From Oscheius dolichura (taxonomy: Eukaryota > Nematoda > Chromadorea > Rhabditida > Rhabditidae): 64,000 nt of DNA. The first letter of the stretch is position 1. Every line of letters begins with the position of its first letter. Position numbers and translations under genes: made by a program. The stretch covers positions 6,200,001-6,264,000 of the forward strand of contig OW051496.1 in assembly GCA_932521035.1 (NCBI GenBank), read 5' to 3'. Of this stretch, positions 1 to 10,100 are shown in pieces. Under the pieces are notes generated by a model. The model saw nothing but the letters and a program-made list of their open reading frames with translations. It was not told the DNA's origin and did no database searches.

Positions 1-61
1 GTTCTAGTAGCTGACCCGCCCCTGCTCGTAATATGATGTTCAGAGGGTGTGCCCCTTCTCC

Positions 62-69
62 TATAAAAG
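62..69 (+). promoter_or_regulatory. TATA box
   Basis: The octamer TATAAAAG is seen about 290 bp upstream of the start codon at 352, in a C-rich promoter-like context. It is a good match to the TATA consensus and could drive the small secreted-protein gene. The distance implies a long 5' leader or a trans-spliced outron. There is no direct evidence of use. Confidence 0.4.
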
Positions 70-351
70 GGGCTTCCCGCCCATCCACCGTTTCCGTTGT
101 TTCCTTCGAGTACTTTTCAGGCCTTTTGTTCACTCAGTGAAAGGACATCTTTCCGGAATATGAACAATTAGCTGCGGGTTGACAGGTTGTTTTTAACCGA
201 GATTCCCTGCCCACCCCCAGTCCAATTACGTGTCTCCATTTTCATGGAATACCCATATTTGTCTTTCAAATTCTCATATCCTCACGTGTCCTCCCATAAT
301 TCTTCTCCATCCCACTCATTTCGAGCCCAAGAATATCTTACAGTAATTCCA

Positions 352-739
352 ATGTCTCTTCGTAACCTGGTGTTTCTCTTTTTCGTCCTCCACTTGGCGG
401 TCGTCTTCGCTGCCCCTGCTCATTCCATGACTAGGATACAGGTAAATTTGCATGTTTCCTTCCGCCACATGTCGGCTTTTCTAGCGGTATCAGATTTAAA
501 GTGGTAGGAAGCGTTTATTTGCTCTGTATACATGTTTCATGACATCTCTAGCCCTTATTTATATCCATTCCCAATATAGTCTCACCTAACAGGAAAACGA
601 ATACCACGCATGGAAAGAGCCGCGTTTTAATTATGTGGCCCCCGGCTATTTGGACCACATTTCGCACCTGGTCGCGCTCATGTTGAAGAACTTCTTCATG
701 ACGTCGATTGTTTGCTTAGAGCTTGATGAGGCTGCATAG
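352..739 (+). CDS. Small secreted protein, about 78 residues, unrecognised
   Basis: Two exons are proposed: 352-441 and 593-739, joined in phase 0 by a GT-AG intron ending CACCTAACAG. The first exon starts with a convincing signal peptide (MSLRNLVFLFFVLHLAVVFA) and predicted cleavage after AAPA. The mature part is about 55 residues, begins with a short basic stretch and ends in an acidic tail, with a single cysteine. I do not recognise a family. It could be a neuropeptide-like or other secreted peptide, but no dibasic-flanked repeats are visible. The upstream in-frame Met codons at 187 and 244 would bury the signal peptide, so the Met at 352 was chosen. Another exon downstream cannot be excluded. 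Confidence 0.45.
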
Positions 740-1827
740 TTTGATGAACCGCATAGTTGACCAGATTCAAATAACTTTTCCTAGGAGGTCTTCCGCTCGC
801 TGATTCCTCCCGAAAATGACATCCGTGGCAGAAGAACTTTCTTGGAGCCGATATGGTCAACAGCAGACGATGGCTGGTAGACTGAGCGACAAGAATAAAC
901 TATTCACGTTGAGTATCACATCATCTCGGCACATCGTTTGGAAAAAGTACAAGTTCCGCATGGTTATCTTGAGGTGTGCATATGAGGGTTTTCAATATGA
1001 TCAAAAACCTGAGAAGTAGTAGTATATAGTCTGTTTCAAATGGAATTTTTCGAGTTCAATTTCTTGCAAATTTTTCGATTATAGGATTTTTTATAGGATC
1101 ATAGATTCCAACAACTTTTATGTTTTTTGGATAGTTCATCGTCCGAATAAGCAAATGCAATAATAAAAACAACCAAAACATGTGTGAAATTCGCATTAAA
1201 ATGCATGCAAAAGTTTGAGGTTGGACCATCTAGACGGGAAAATGCCCGATCTAGATCGATTAAACCTTTAGCTAATTCGATTTTCGATACCTCTGCGTTT
1301 GAAATGGACTATATATAGACGTCACTGATTGGTTCATCGCAGACTGGGAGTGAAGTGGAAAGACGCTGATTCGATGGCCCTCGTGATGAAAAGAACATCG
1401 TAAAACAAAAGCAGAGTTGTACATACTACATCGGATTGACTCCCTTTCTTTTACAAATGTACTACTTCCCCAAAATACGGCAGTGACGTGGAAAATTATT
1501 CGGTTGATCACAAAGCGCATGTAAAGTTGCAAAACTCTCCACCCATGCATACATGTTGTCAACCTACACTTTAATAACCATTATAGACGCACAAAAACAA
1601 GAGCAAATTTCACAGAAAAGTTACCATTAAAATCATGTACATATATTTCTTTCTACGCTAAAGATCTACTATACTTTAATTATTAGTTTTGATGATCTAA
1701 CAGTGATATGAAAGAAATGAAGGAAAGGAAGATATAAATTAAAGAATTTTAAAATCTCATTGGAGGTCGGATCTCATTTAAAGATTGTGAAATAGATAAC
1801 TTAACAAACAAAAAACAAATACAACAG
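740..1827. other. AT-rich intergenic region
   Basis: No supported gene. A 67-codon open frame at 816-1019 has no recognisable domain. A 96-codon frame on the minus strand (1272-1562) is probably chance. The 3' end of the minus-strand copper transporter lies at the right edge. Confidence 0.5.
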
Positions 1828-3050
1828 TTAATGACAGGCGTCCGTTGCGAATGAATCAGCGGTCTCACCTAAAGGGCTTCGGAATTTTAGAACTGCAAAT
1901 AACCAGTGCCCAAAGCCGGCTCCAAGAATTACTGTTGCTGCTGTAACACAAGAAAAAATGTGGATAGATAAAATCAAAAGAAAGTTTGAGGCTGTCATGG
2001 AAATCACTTTAAAAAGGGGAACTTTGTCTGAGAATGCAAAAAAGGAGCCTCAAACCATCCTGAAACATAGGCAAAAAATAACGTACTCAAATAATTATTG
2101 TAGGTCATCACGATAAGCATTAGCCAATAGGCGAGAACTAACTGTAAAATATAGAGACCAGCTTGAACAAGACGAGATAAAGCAAATGGAGATTCGGTGT
2201 TAAAAGGGCTATAGCTTTGAAAATATTTGAAAAAAATCTAAAAATACCTGTTTCGCTTGGAAGTAGTTCGAGGGCACTTTGTAAGCGTAGTTGTAGGTTG
2301 ATACACATCTTCAGTCGAGTTTTCATTTCTTCGCGGAGGGGATTGTAGCGGTAGAACCTGCCATAACTTTTAAGAAAAATGCATTAGAAGTTTTCTTTTA
2401 TGTTAATTAATGCCTAAAAAGAATTGGGAAAGCAGCACTATCTTTTATCACCCGCATGAAAGCGAAATGAGGAATGCTCCACTGCAGTGTATAACGCTAT
2501 AGAAATAAACGCCCATTTTCAGAAAACGGCCATAAAAATAATACCTCCGTAAGTCGATCTTCTTTTGGACACCTTTGAACAGACGATTGGGACATCTGAA
2601 GATAAACACGGAACCACTTGATTCCTTCATATGCAGCGCCCATAATAAATATTAAAATACACGAAAACATCATCCCTATGAAGTGACGTATTGAGGTATA
2701 TCCAAATGACAAACCAGTCCAGTCGTTAATTCTCCAAAAATCAAAAAGGACGACTTCTTTAAATCCGCCATGAAACCACATCTTCATCATATGGCCACTG
2801 TGCTCGTGTGAAGTCTCGGCATCTAAACAAAATAAACTAGAAATAAAACGGAATGCATATTTCAAAATGTGAAATACAACTCACTGTGCAAAGACTGATC
2901 GTGTGCCGCATGAATACTGTGATCGTGATGTTCACCGCCGGTGTCAACTGCAGCTTTGATTGCTTCTGTTACATTGTCACTCAAAGAGTCCATAAAAGCG
3001 TTGAGATCATTCATGTGGTTACTACCCTGATTATGGTAGCCATGACTCAT
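1828..3050 (-). CDS. Ctr-family (SLC31) copper transporter
   Basis: Imports Cu(I) across a membrane as a trimer; the family is defined by three membrane spans with Met-rich motifs. Exons on the minus strand are about 3050-2885, 2822-2545, about 2355-2240, a TM2 exon near 2210-2090, and a last exon ending at the TAA at 1828-1830; all phases join cleanly. The N-terminus is His-rich with alternating HH/DH clusters and a GHMMKMWFHGG metal motif. TM1 follows (RHFIGMMFSCILIFIMGAAYEG is partly visible), then a Ser/Thr-rich loop. TM2 carries the diagnostic M-x3-M in LMLIVMTYN, and TM3 carries the G-x3-G in LGAGFGHW. An acceptor (ACTTTTCAG) lies 3 nt upstream of the ATG, as for trans-splicing. The gene is divergent from MRPL47 on the right. 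Family assignment is firm; the subtype (Ctr1 or Ctr2) cannot be told. Confidence 0.9.
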
Positions 3051-3405
3051 AGCCTGAAAAGTATGATATATATATATATATTGGACCGAATGTGAATAGA
3101 TCCGTTAGATATATAGGTTATGCAATAATTATCACAATAAAATGGAAGTAGTTTTGAGTTGTTATAGTTAGAGTTCTATTTTCTGCTTTATACCAAAGTA
3201 AAAAAAGTGGAAAAACATCCATTCCAGTCATTTTTAATTAGACAGTGACGGATATCGTCCAGAGCAAAATAATGTCGTGAAAGCGGTCAGCAAAGCTTCC
3301 TTCTCCTTATCGCTCTGCTCAACTCTTTCTATATTTTTTTATAGATTCAGCAACTCATTTTTTATAAAGACTGTTTCAGCAAGAAAGAATAAATAGAAGT
3401 CAGCA

Positions 3406-4275
3406 ATGCTCCAAAGCTGCCGAAAATTAGCTAACTTGATAAGGTTTGTTTTATTTCATATTAGTCTTATATAATTTTATAGTGTCAAACAGTTCTGCAC
3501 AACAACATCTACACATAATTTGATTAAAACTCAGTTTTTTGATAAAGAAGAAAATTTTGGGAAATCAGAGCTACGTGTTAAAGATAGACCAGGCAGAAAC
3601 TGGACAGCTGATGAATTGCGATTAAAAAGCAACACTGATCTCCATAAACTATGGTATTATAGAAGGACACGTATAATAATATCTAACTTCTTACTAGGTA
3701 TGTATGTTTGAAAGAGCGAAACATGCTGTTAACTATGCGAAAAGCTTATGTTACCCGTGCCCGTTATATGCCAAATCCCGAGCGAATTGATAGGGTAAAT
3801 GAGGTATGTTGTTCATATTTGTTGTCTCATTTCTAACATTACAGACAATGAATAATATTGAAATAGTTGTTCATGAAAGAAACGATGCCTATTTCCGCTT
3901 GGAGACGGGAGATGGAGCAGATCCTCCGAAACGCACTGTTACCTCATTTATGGGATTCACTTACAAGTGCGTAGCACTTCTCTAGTATTTAAATATACGT
4001 TTTTTTTCCAGACAGGATGCTACTGAACACTATACGCCTGATAGCGGGGAGAAATTGTATGAAGTTCCTTACCTTGACAGCGACGCATATATGATGCAGA
4101 AGCTATGGAAGGAAAAGGAATTTTTGAAACAGCGAGACAGGCACTGATGTTTTTCACTGATTAGTAATTTGCTATTTCTAGGGACGATGAAAACAATCTG
4201 CGGAAGGTGCAGACAGAAGAGATGAAACGCTATAGGCGAGGTGGTCCGCGTACATTCAATCGTATTGAAAGTTAA
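3406..4275 (+). CDS. mrpl-47: Mitochondrial ribosomal protein uL29m (MRPL47)
   Basis: Large-subunit mitoribosome protein located near the exit tunnel. Exons: 3406-3443, 3483-3653, 3698-3803, 3845 to about 3968, about 4013-4140, and about 4183-4275. The start gives an Arg/Ser/Thr-rich presequence (MLQSCRKLANLISVKQF) typical of mitochondrial import. The conserved core follows: [23 protein letters not shown], then CLKERNMLLTMRKAY, PNPERIDRVNETM and VVHERNDAYFRLETGDG, a near-diagnostic series for this family. The last intron starts with GC rather than GT (4141); the frame requires it, because a read-through hits TGA three codons on. A TTTCAG acceptor lies about 25 nt before the ATG. A poly(A) signal AATAAA is at 4321-4326, opposite the 3' end of the convergent gene. 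Confidence 0.92.
4141..4182 (+). other. GC-AG intron in the MRPL47 gene
   Basis: The exon ends CAGCGAGACAG at 4140 and the next exon resumes in the same codon (Arg) after ATTTCTAG. No GT donor restores the frame; the only nearby GT follows an in-frame TGA. This makes it a minor-class GC-AG intron processed by the major spliceosome. Confidence 0.65.
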
Positions 4276-4320
4276 TATTATATCTAGGAGGTATTCACAG
4301 GAAGACGTTCTCGTTGAAAA

Positions 4321-4350
4321 AATAAAATTTGTTTGAGAATGCATTTTATT
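4321..4350. terminator. Opposed poly(A) signals of convergent genes
   Basis: AATAAA for the plus-strand MRPL47 gene lies at 4321-4326. TTTATT at about 4345-4350 is AATAAA on the minus strand and overlaps the stop codon of the PPxY membrane protein. The two stop codons are only about 75 bp apart, so the two 3' ends must nearly touch or overlap. Confidence 0.6.
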
Positions 4351-4656
4351 TAGATAACCTGCTCATATTTTGGAGGCGGTGGAATTTTCGTCGTCATTAG
4401 GGGTGCAGTTTCATAAACTATATAGTTATCCTCTTTTCTGATTCGCAACAAGCAAGCGTGAATATATAAAAGTATTCCAACTCCGAGGAATACTGCCGCC
4501 AGCGTCAATAGGGTCCAGTCTGAATTTACTTCTTGTGTGTGTGTTTGAAGTTGCCTTACAAAATTGTGAATACTGCGTCGTTGGAACAGTATCGTTGATG
4601 AGGATTGGTTGTGATAAGATGATCGGTATGCCGATAATGAATAAGAAATACTCCAT
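4350..4656 (-). CDS. Small type I single-pass membrane protein with PPxY tail
   Basis: About 88 residues. The ATG at 4656 opens a signal peptide (MEYFLFIIGIPIILSQP). A short ectodomain follows with an N-glycosylation sequon (NDT). A 40-nt intron (GTAAGG...AAATTCAG) then joins to a membrane span (LLTLAAVFLGVGILLYIHACLL). The cytosolic tail starts with basic residues (RIRKED) and ends in PPPPKYEQVI, which contains a PPxY WW-domain-binding motif. I do not recognise the family. PPxY tails commonly recruit Nedd4-type ubiquitin ligases; that this one does is inference. An alternative upstream exon starting at 4819 could extend the N-terminus in frame through a 40-nt intron, which would turn the signal peptide into an internal segment; I prefer the shorter form. 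The stop is convergent with MRPL47. Confidence 0.55.
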
Positions 4657-4819
4657 TTTAAGTGGAACAGAAAGGAGATACTTGTGAGTGGATGAAGTTA
4701 TCAAGGTGCTGAGCAAACACGCTGATAAGCAACACGAGTGTACCAAACCGATAATTTTTCAGTCCCTTGTTCGGATAAACAGCCAATCGACTTCTCCATG
4801 ATTCTAGAGGAAGTAACAT

Positions 4820-5837
4820 TATTATATACCAGGGCTAAAATCTTGGTGCCGTCCACGAAAGGGAGGTCCACCTGTGGGTATCTTCTGTTGTTTTCGGCTT
4901 AGGCGGAGGATAAGCGCCTAACTTCTTGACGAGGGGGAAAACAGTGGCCTATTTTGAGAAGGAAGCGTCGTCGAGCAAACAGTTGGGTGGAGGTGGCCGA
5001 TGTCCTCGCCCCCTGTCAAGGCCGCCTCCTCTCCTATCTCATAACCGTCATTCCATATCCCTGAACTGTAGATTTGCGCCTCTATCGATTGCTATAATTA
5101 CCCAGTCGCGGGTTTCCTCCTTTTGCTGGGGGTCAGCTGACTGTTTCTCCTCTTTAGCGCCGTTCAGCCGACCTTCGTGTTTGCGATCCTTTTGTAGACA
5201 CCCGCACTTCCAATCCTCGCCACAACTGTACATGGCCAACAAGGTGGAGGTCCTCTCTGTGTTCTGTTTACGGGCATAGAGCCACGCAACTCTTTTTTTG
5301 TCCGACCAATCAACAAAAGAACAGCCGGGTGCACTCGCTTTTATTCCCAATCGAGTGGCCTCCCCTCGAAAGGCCAAGTCTCAATTTTTTTCCCTTTTTA
5401 CACAACTTGTCTATGTTTCCCAACCAATTTGCTAGTCCGAGTCGGAACTCCCGACCCACATTTCCTCATTTTTGACCGCGTCCTCGATTTGTTCCGTCCA
5501 CATACGCATCCACACATAAACAATCCAGTGTTTAGATGGCTTCCCTCCCGGCTAGCCCGTTTCGTTTGGAATATCCTCCACGTTTTGTATGAAATCGCGT
5601 TGTTTGCGAATTTTGTCGCTGGCATCGTCTTATTAGAATTTCTTCCAGCCCATAAAAGAAAAAGAGCTCATTATCATTTTGTTTTCGAGTTTCGGCAACT
5701 ATAAACAGAGATTAGTCACAGGAGGCGAACCTGTGACTGGCTGACTCATCGTCCATATATTATAGCAGCCCTGACCATCCGTTTCCTCGCCGTTCTTATC
5801 TCCAAGCCCATCTTTTTTCTCTTTTCAGATTCGAAAA
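4820..5837. other. Intergenic and promoter region of the tetrathymosin gene
   Basis: No supported coding sequence: open frames here (4926-5279, 5429-5704 and their minus shadows) lack domains and overlap one another. A TTTTCAG acceptor at about 5822-5828, 10 nt before the tetrathymosin ATG, fits a trans-splice site. The stretch is more GC-rich than its surroundings. Confidence 0.45.
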
Positions 5838-6569
5838 ATGTCTTCTCCTACTGTTGAAGAACTTCCAAAGATTCCAACGGACCTGGCCCAGGGTGTTATT
5901 GGAAAGGTTGAACTGAAAAAGGTCGATACCGTGGAGAAGAACGTTCTTCCGACAAAGGAGGGCCAGTTTCAGTTGCTGGGAATGGAAACCAACAAATTTT
6001 AGATGTTGCTCAAGAGAAGCAGCACGTCGAAATGCTCTCCGGAATCGAAAACTTCCCCGCTACTAAGTTGAAGCACGCTGATACTCACGAGAAATCGGTT
6101 CTTCCATCTCCAACAGGTCGGCTACATTCTTCCCTGACTATTTATGATATGTTCTAACAGACATCAAGCAGGAGAAGCAACATCAGGAGTTGACCCATAA
6201 CATCGAGGCATTTACTCCCGAAAAGCTTCGTCATGCCGAGACCGAGGAAAAAAACATCTTGCCCTCGAAAGAAGGTATACTGTCAAAAAAAAAAGACGAC
6301 ATTCAAAGGTCTAAAATCCTAGCAGCGGGACGCGGTGACTGAGTTTTTCGGCTGCCAAGAAGAAAAAATTGCTTGTAAGTTCGACCCGCAGCTAAATTTG
6401 AGACCTTTGAATGTCGTCTTTTTTCTTGACAGACTATAGTACTAGATATTCACAAAAATGATTCATAGATATTGCTCGCGAGAAGGTTGTCGAACACGCT
6501 GCAAGCTTCGATAAGAATCAATTGAAGCATGTCGAGCCAACAGTCAAGATGGGCGTTGAAGGTACTTAA
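5838..6569 (+). CDS. tth-1: Tetrathymosin (four thymosin-beta/WH2-like repeats)
   Basis: Binds monomeric actin; nematode tetrathymosin has four thymosin-beta repeats in tandem. Exons: 5838-5961, 6003 to about 6117, about 6163-6274, and about 6470-6569. Each exon after the first opens with a D-(V/I)-(A/K)-x-E-K helix, so introns fall between repeats. The actin-binding LKKTET-like motifs are LKKVDT, LKHADT, LRHAET and LKHVEP, each of the first three followed by (E)KxxLP. The fourth is weaker: it lacks the LP and the chain ends a few residues later, at a TAA after GVEGT. Intron 1 (5962-6002) begins with GC, and the frame needs it. Intron 3 carries a hairpin element. The ending differs from the C. 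elegans protein as I recall it, so a further 3' exon is possible. A poly(A) signal AATAAA is at 6701-6706. Confidence 0.9.
5962..6002 (+). other. GC-AG intron in the tetrathymosin gene
   Basis: The exon ends AAGGAGG at 5961 and the acceptor is AAATTTTAG. Only a donor at the GC restores the conserved KE-D-VAQEK frame seen in the other repeats. It is 41 nt long. Confidence 0.65.
6281..6431. mobile_element. MITE-like hairpin element inside a tetrathymosin intron
   Basis: The left arm at 6281-6312 and right arm at 6401-6431 are near-perfect inverted complements of about 31 bp, with terminal TGTCA/TGACA and an internal AGACCTTTGAATGTCGTC core. The loop of about 88 bp has no open frame. Size, terminal inverted repeats and location in an intron fit a non-autonomous DNA transposon. 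A related half-core, TTTTTAGACCTTTGAGG, recurs near 9497-9513 in the insertion in the zinc-finger gene. A target-site duplication is not clear (perhaps only TA). Confidence 0.6.
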
Positions 6570-7193
6570 ATGGGAGACAATCATCCACGAATGATTATTT
6601 TCAGTCATCGACTCCTAAATTTCATCAATTCTCATCAACGACTGGTCTTCGTCATTTTCTGCACACACATAATGAAACAATCTTCTATGTCACTTACATC
6701 AATAAATATTCCTTTTCCTGGAGCGTAAATATGGTCAATTGATCAAGCAAAAGCCATCTCTTTTCGCTACAAGCGGAACTCACTAACAGTTTTAGTCTAA
6801 AACGCGTCATTTACTCCAGTTGTTTGAAATCGCGCCGAAAGACGCTAGCGTGTTCTCGTGCGATAGAGCACATTTACTTCACACCGATGGCAATACACAC
6901 TTGAGAATCACAGCTTTCATATTTGCTTCGCTTATTCATTGCTCTGATCATACATTTATCGCAATTGAATCCGAAATATTTCAGTAACGAGGAGCAATAA
7001 CCGCAACGACCTTCGATAGTTTATTCGGACCAGCGGCTCCCAAGACGAAGTCTCAACTTCCAGCCAAGACCAGTGATTTCGGCGCTAATACAAACTCGGC
7101 GAAAAATGTCGAATGTAATCAAAGGTTCGGTTTGAGATTAAAACTTCACGAATTTTTACGGGGGATGGGTACTTCTTAATTTTATTTTCGATT
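6570..7193. other. Intergenic region between the tetrathymosin and zinc-finger genes
   Basis: Contains the tetrathymosin 3' UTR and AATAAA (6701-6706). An open stretch at about 7000-7125 reads TTFDSLFGPAAPKTKS in one frame and looks protein-like, but it has no start codon and is cut by a stop at its acceptor-like upstream end. It may be an unplaced 5' exon of the next gene. Confidence 0.35.
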
Positions 7194-10100
7194 ATGAAAT
7201 TTGTAAAGTCATCCTCGGCGGGAGTTCCGAACGGTGCTGAACAAAACTCTTATTTCTTACGTGAAATAATTGCATCTTCAGACAATTCTCGGAAAAAACA
7301 TACAGAATATGCCAGATACAATCAAGATACTGAAGAAAACATCAGTGAAGAAAAAGGAAGCGTGACGAAAAACAAAAGAGGTAAGACTTTTTAAAATTAT
7401 ATGCACTATTTTGCTCAGGTCGTCCGCGTATACATAAAAGCCCAAAAAGAAATCAAGAACAGAAAACAGATGAAGAAGGGCCAAGTCCCAAAGGCAAGCA
7501 GAAAAGAGTGGATTTTGTTGTAAGTTTTAATTATTATATCCTGCTATCACTTGAAAATAGTTACATATTTTTGAGTTTAGAATGATGACCAAAGAGAACA
7601 ATCAGCATCTCATTCTCCCCGACGTAATAAAACAGAAGACGGAACTGACCAAAAAAGGTATTGTTCATAATATTCTTTCTCTTTTTATAAGCAATTTTAC
7701 GTGAAGTAGTGTGTGCGTGTGTTTCTCGTTTTGTAGACTTTTTTTTTTGCAGAAAACGCAGTCGAAACTCTTCAATGTCAGAATTCGGTGACGCGGTTGA
7801 GCCACAGTCTTCCAGAAGTGCTAGAAATAGACAACCAAGTCGCCGCCTTGTTGAGAGCAAAATGGTATGTCCGTTGTATTACTATGGCAATTCGATTAAT
7901 TTAGAGTGAGGAGCTTGTCAAAGAGCAACTTACGAATAGAAAGCGTGTTACAGTGCAAAGACACGAGGAACATATAGCAATGGAAGCGTTTCACGAGGTT
8001 AGAAAACAAACTTCTGCACGGATTATTACATTTCAGGATGGTCTGCCTGAACGTCACGAGCATCAAGTAGATTTGACTGATGCAAAAGATGACATACCTA
8101 AACATAAAAGAGTTATCAAAAAGAAGACTATAAAAACCGAAATTGATGAGGCTTCTGCTACTTTTCCGGACCCGACACCCCAACAAAATGTCTCTGAACA
8201 ACCAAAAGTCTTTTTTAAGACGGTTACACAACAGCCAGAGCTACCATCGGAAGCCCTGTATGTTGGAGGCAAAAAACAGTTTGCTGCAGCTTCAACGACA
8301 ACCAAACCTGTACCTCCTGCTAGAAGTATGTTTTGCAATCTTTGAAACCATTTAATTTTGATAGCTGTTGCAAAAGCAGTCGGGGCGTCGGCGCCTGTTG
8401 TGATGCCACGACCTACAGGAGTAGTTCGACGTGTAGAAAAAACAAGAACTGCATTGCATCTACCAGCGAAGGTTACATTTCCCGAATTATTAAAAGAAAT
8501 AATGATATAGATTGTTTCTACAACAGCTCTTTCTAAGGCATTGGATAAGTCGTCAAAGGTAGTTTACGTGATTGATTGACATGTATCCCTATTTCAGGCG
8601 ATCGTTGCCCGCCTCCAAAAAGAATCTAAATCAGCAGTGTTTTTGGAATCCACAGTAAAGGTACTAGTTTTATAGTTGGCCCAAGTAAACTTTCTTTTAC
8701 AGAATACTGTACACGAAACTAGTGATGATCAGACAGTTGGGGCTTATCATGATCTATCTCAAGTTGCTAGCGAAGAAATCGTCGGAGAGCAAGAATTGTC
8801 TTCTGAACCGTCCGCTAACCTTACAATTAACCACAAAGAAGGACGTTCTTCTGAAATAATGGACAATATAAAAATAGAACCACAATTTGCAGACGTATGG
8901 ACCCTTTTTACCTGCCTCATAGTACCGTTTACAGGATGATGATGAAGCACCACCACAACTACAGGCGGAGAAACCTACTCACGAAGCCTTCCCTCGCAGC
9001 CAGGTGCGCAGAGCTTTTTTACCCATCTGTGGCCACTTGCAAAATGAAAGTCCCCTAGGGATAAATTACCCTGCCAGGGCAAGAATTGCCTTTTGCTGAC
9101 GCCGGCCAGCCGGGGCACGCCTAGAGCGGGCCCGGTCTGGTAAGGCGTATTCTCGGCGGAAGCGCGCCGTCTTTACTTTTTTTTCGTGATGCTGACGTAC
9201 GATTTGTTTGAATTTTATGGCAAACTACTGGTAACAGTGAGAGGATCATTTTGACAGCAAATCTGACATGTATCTCGCCAAAAATCTTATTTTGAACTCA
9301 AAAAGGTGGGTTCTAGAACAAAATTCATTGATACTTCATATTTTCTCAATTCGGCGTTGTTTTATGTTTTTCTCTTTTGCTTTATGGAAATTTGGGGTCG
9401 ATAAGACCGAATAACACATCAAAAACACATGAAGATGAGTAGAAACGTATATATAAAGAACTGGGATGTGATCGCTGCGGGACCATTTTAGCCATTTTTA
9501 GACCTTTGAGGTGCCCGCTGCGGCGAGCCAATATTGGGGTACGATGAGATAGAGCAGACTTACTGCGATTTTCTAAAAATCATTTTCGCTCGTATTTTCC
9601 ATAATTTCTTGCATTTCTTTATATCAAAATGATCAACAGAAGCTAGCGAATCATATGCTTCAAAGAATAAAATACGAAAATACAAAATAATAAGTTTTCA
9701 ATACAATTCAAATTGCCAAAAGAGGCGCCAAAGACAAATTCTACAGTAATTCGTGCCCAACCAAACTGGTCCCTTTAAAGGGACAGTCTCGCATAGGTGC
9801 GAACGTACCCCATTTGGGGTACGATGAGATGGAGCAGATTTACTGCGATTTTCTAAAAATTATTTTCGCTCGTTTTTTCCATAATTTCTTGCATTTCTTT
9901 ATATCTAAATGATCAGCAGAAGCTAGCGAATCATATGCAACAAAGAATAAAATGCGAAAAGACAAAATGATGAGTTTCCAATACAATTCAAATTGCCAAA
10001 AGAGGCGCCAAAGACAAATTCTACAGTAATTCGTGCCCAACCAAACTAGTGCGAGACTGTCCCTTTAAAGAGACACTGTTTTTTTAAATTTTTTTAAACG

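Noticed and set aside
816..1019. 67-codon open frame as a gene or extra exon of the small secreted protein
   Set aside because: No domain, no signal peptide, and the proposed second exon already ends in a stop at 737-739.
9536..10045. CRISPR-like or satellite array
   Set aside because: Only two long, imperfect units; no short regularly spaced repeats.
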